From positions 153,847-175,544 of the forward strand of contig BLXT01003760.1 of assembly GCA_019648995.1 (NCBI GenBank): a stretch of 21,698 nucleotides of DNA, given 5' to 3'. The DNA is from Plakobranchus ocellatus. Its lineage: Eukaryota > Mollusca > Gastropoda > Plakobranchidae. Under the pieces are notes generated by a model. The model saw only the letters and a program-made list of their open reading frames with translations. It did not search any database and had not been told where the DNA came from. The position numbers and the translations under genes are program-made. This document shows, piece by piece, positions 20,092 through 21,698 of the stretch (the first letter of the stretch is position 1; every line of letters starts with the position of its first letter).

Positions 20092-20484
20092 TCTTAATCA
20101 TTGCTCAAAAACTTTAATAAATTAAAAATGTGCAGTTGGAGGTTTTTAGAAAATGGCGAAACTGAAGAGATTATTCTCTATCTTATGAAGACGTTGATCT
20201 CTTAAAGTGCAGTATCTTCGTTTGACAGTAAATCCAGGTTAAAGTATGATTTATATGTCTGCACTGCCGGTAAGTTCGTATATCCGATCTTAATCATTGC
20301 ACAAAAATTTGAATAAATTAAAAATGTGCAGTTGGAGGTTTTTAAAAAATGGCGAAACTGAAGAGATTATTCTCTACCTTATGAAGATGTTGATCTCTTG
20401 AAGTGCGGTATCTTCGTTTGACAGTAAATCCAGGTTAAAGTATGATTTATATGTCTGCACTGTCGGTAAGTTCGTATATCTGAT
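20092..20484. repeat. 196-base tandem duplication, two copies
   Basis: Copy one (20092-20287) and copy two (20288-20484) align end to end with about ten differences by eye, mostly transitions, so roughly 95% identical. Shared marks include AATGTGCAGTTGGAGG, AAATGGCGAAACTGAAGAG, TTTGACAGTAAATCCAGG and GGTAAGTTCGTATATC. No open frame of note. A fairly recent duplication. Confidence 0.93.
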
Positions 20485-20871
20485 TGAAGGGTGCTAATGA
20501 CCTCCACAAAAACCTTTTAAACACACAGTCGGCTAACATTCTTTAAGTTTTTGCAAGCGATGGCCATGAAAAGTTAATATGTGTTCATTCACTCATTCTT
20601 TCATTCAGTCTCTCTTTCTTAGTTCTCTCTCGCACTTTGTCAGCTCTAGGCCTACATGTATAAATTTTGCAAAACTCAAAGTAGATTATACGCTGCCTGT
20701 AATAAGCCACACATTGGTAAACTTCAAAGACTTTTTAGAACATGAAATAAGTTTTATCTTACACGTTTTATTTGATATTCGCTAGATTTTATTTACAATT
20801 AGAATTGAACCATAGGTCTTAATGATCACTGAGGTCATTATGAACAGTGCACTAGGTTTATAAGAATAATT

Positions 20872-20893
20872 CTCTCTCTCTCTCTCTCTCTCG
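20872..20893. repeat. (CT)n microsatellite
   Basis: About eleven CT units. The minus-strand open frame 20782-21000 reads it as a run of alternating R and E, which is not evidence of a gene. Confidence 0.9.
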
Positions 20894-21457
20894 GACACAC
20901 AATTATTTTCTACTATTTCATTCTTTACCTTGTGTTTTCTTTTTTCTCTTTTATGGAATAATTTAAGGTGTTGTGATGTCTGTAGCAGGTGGGATTTCAT
21001 TGTTGTCTGTAATTGACATTTTTCACCGCGCGTGTTCTTTTCTGTATTTTTCCGATAGTTGAAAGTAAAAGTTCCCTGTTCTCCTAGTAAACTTGACCAA
21101 AGTTATATTTCTGTATGAATGGTATGCAGTGATGCTCTAAAATGTGATGTTTTGAGAGAACCTTTTGTCAGTTTGTTGGTGTGGATTGGATTTTTGTGCG
21201 ATATTGGATTGTGGATCTTGGAAAATGCTAAGTTTATGGAGTCAAGTTTAGTTTTATGTGTAAATGCGGTGTCTATTATGATTCTATTGTCATTGCATCC
21301 AAGTGTTTGTAGCATAACGTGTCTTATAAGTTGTTTGTCGACATCTGTTTTGAAATACTTTTGACTGCGATTGCCAATAAAACTAAGGCCGTGGTAAACT
21401 TGTTGTATGATGTGGTTTTTGTTTAAAATTTTGCTCTCAGAAAGTGTTTTTTTTCAT

Positions 21458-21473
21458 ATCTATATATATAGAT
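21458..21473. repeat. 16-base AT palindrome
   Basis: ATCTATATATATAGAT is a perfect palindrome, flanked by TTTTC on the left and GAAAA-like bases on the right. It is low complexity and may be chance. Confidence 0.6.
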
Positions 21474-21698
21474 GAAAACAATCTTAAAATGTGTCTAGAT
21501 AGAAAATTAGGCCTTCCGTGTTCAGTGTTTCCTGAAACCTTCATAAGAAAAAAAATTCATATAAAATTTTGTTAAAGACCGCACTTAAAGCCCTTTGCAC
21601 ACAAAAAACATAAAACCATGTTCTAATCACAGATACCAAAATGAATAAATTTAAACAGCACAGTTTTAAGTAAATTGATAATTTCAATACCTAGTGTA

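Larger units (their letters stand above)
19403..21698 (+). other. COX15 intron 6, 5' part
   Basis: At least 2296 bases of phase-1 intron before the window ends. It includes a GC-rich patch (about 19795-19890), a 196-base tandem duplication (20092-20484), a CT microsatellite (20872-20893) and a G+T-rich stretch (about 21105-21440). No further COX15 exon and no other gene was recognised. Confidence 0.75.

Noticed and set aside
21103-21364. Opposed open frames of 70 and 81 codons
   Set aside because: Explained by strand composition bias; no domain, and no match to the expected next COX15 exon.

Overview
The window is an AT-rich, intron-bearing stretch of animal nuclear DNA. Two conserved genes can be recognised from spliced exons. 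On the minus strand, at the left, is the start of a CutC copper-homeostasis protein gene (CUTC): coding exons 5461-5512, 2082-2141 and 1126-1294, with the rest lying off the left edge. On the plus strand, at the right, is most of the N-terminal two thirds of COX15, the mitochondrial heme A synthase: coding exons 9978-10106, 12322-12473, 13628-13750, 14492-14684, 17249-17416 and 19321-19402, with the last part beyond the right edge. All internal exon joins keep the reading frame and have GT/AG borders. Host: an invertebrate, tentatively a mollusc (perhaps a gastropod), judged from the AT-rich long introns, the RTE-clade LINE, the tRNA-type SINE and abundant AGATCTAG words; this is an inference, not a proof. 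Layout: 1-1125 left flank inside or beyond CUTC; 1126-5512 CUTC exons and introns; 5513-9977 a 4.5 kb divergent spacer with CpG- and GC-richer patches, clustered AGATCTAG words, two tandem-repeat blocks and twin 12-base palindromes; 9978-19402 COX15 exons, whose introns hold a SINE fragment, a decayed 5'-truncated RTE LINE and a short inverted-repeat DNA transposon with TTAA ends; 19403-21698 part of the next COX15 intron, with a GC-rich patch and a 196-base tandem duplication. How it fits together: COX15 makes heme A for cytochrome c oxidase, a copper- and heme-containing enzyme, and CutC is a putative copper handler. The two genes are also head-to-head neighbours in the human genome, so this divergent arrangement looks like old conserved linkage that may include shared regulation. 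No bacterial-type operon, CRISPR array, rRNA, tRNA gene or new defence-type system was seen.
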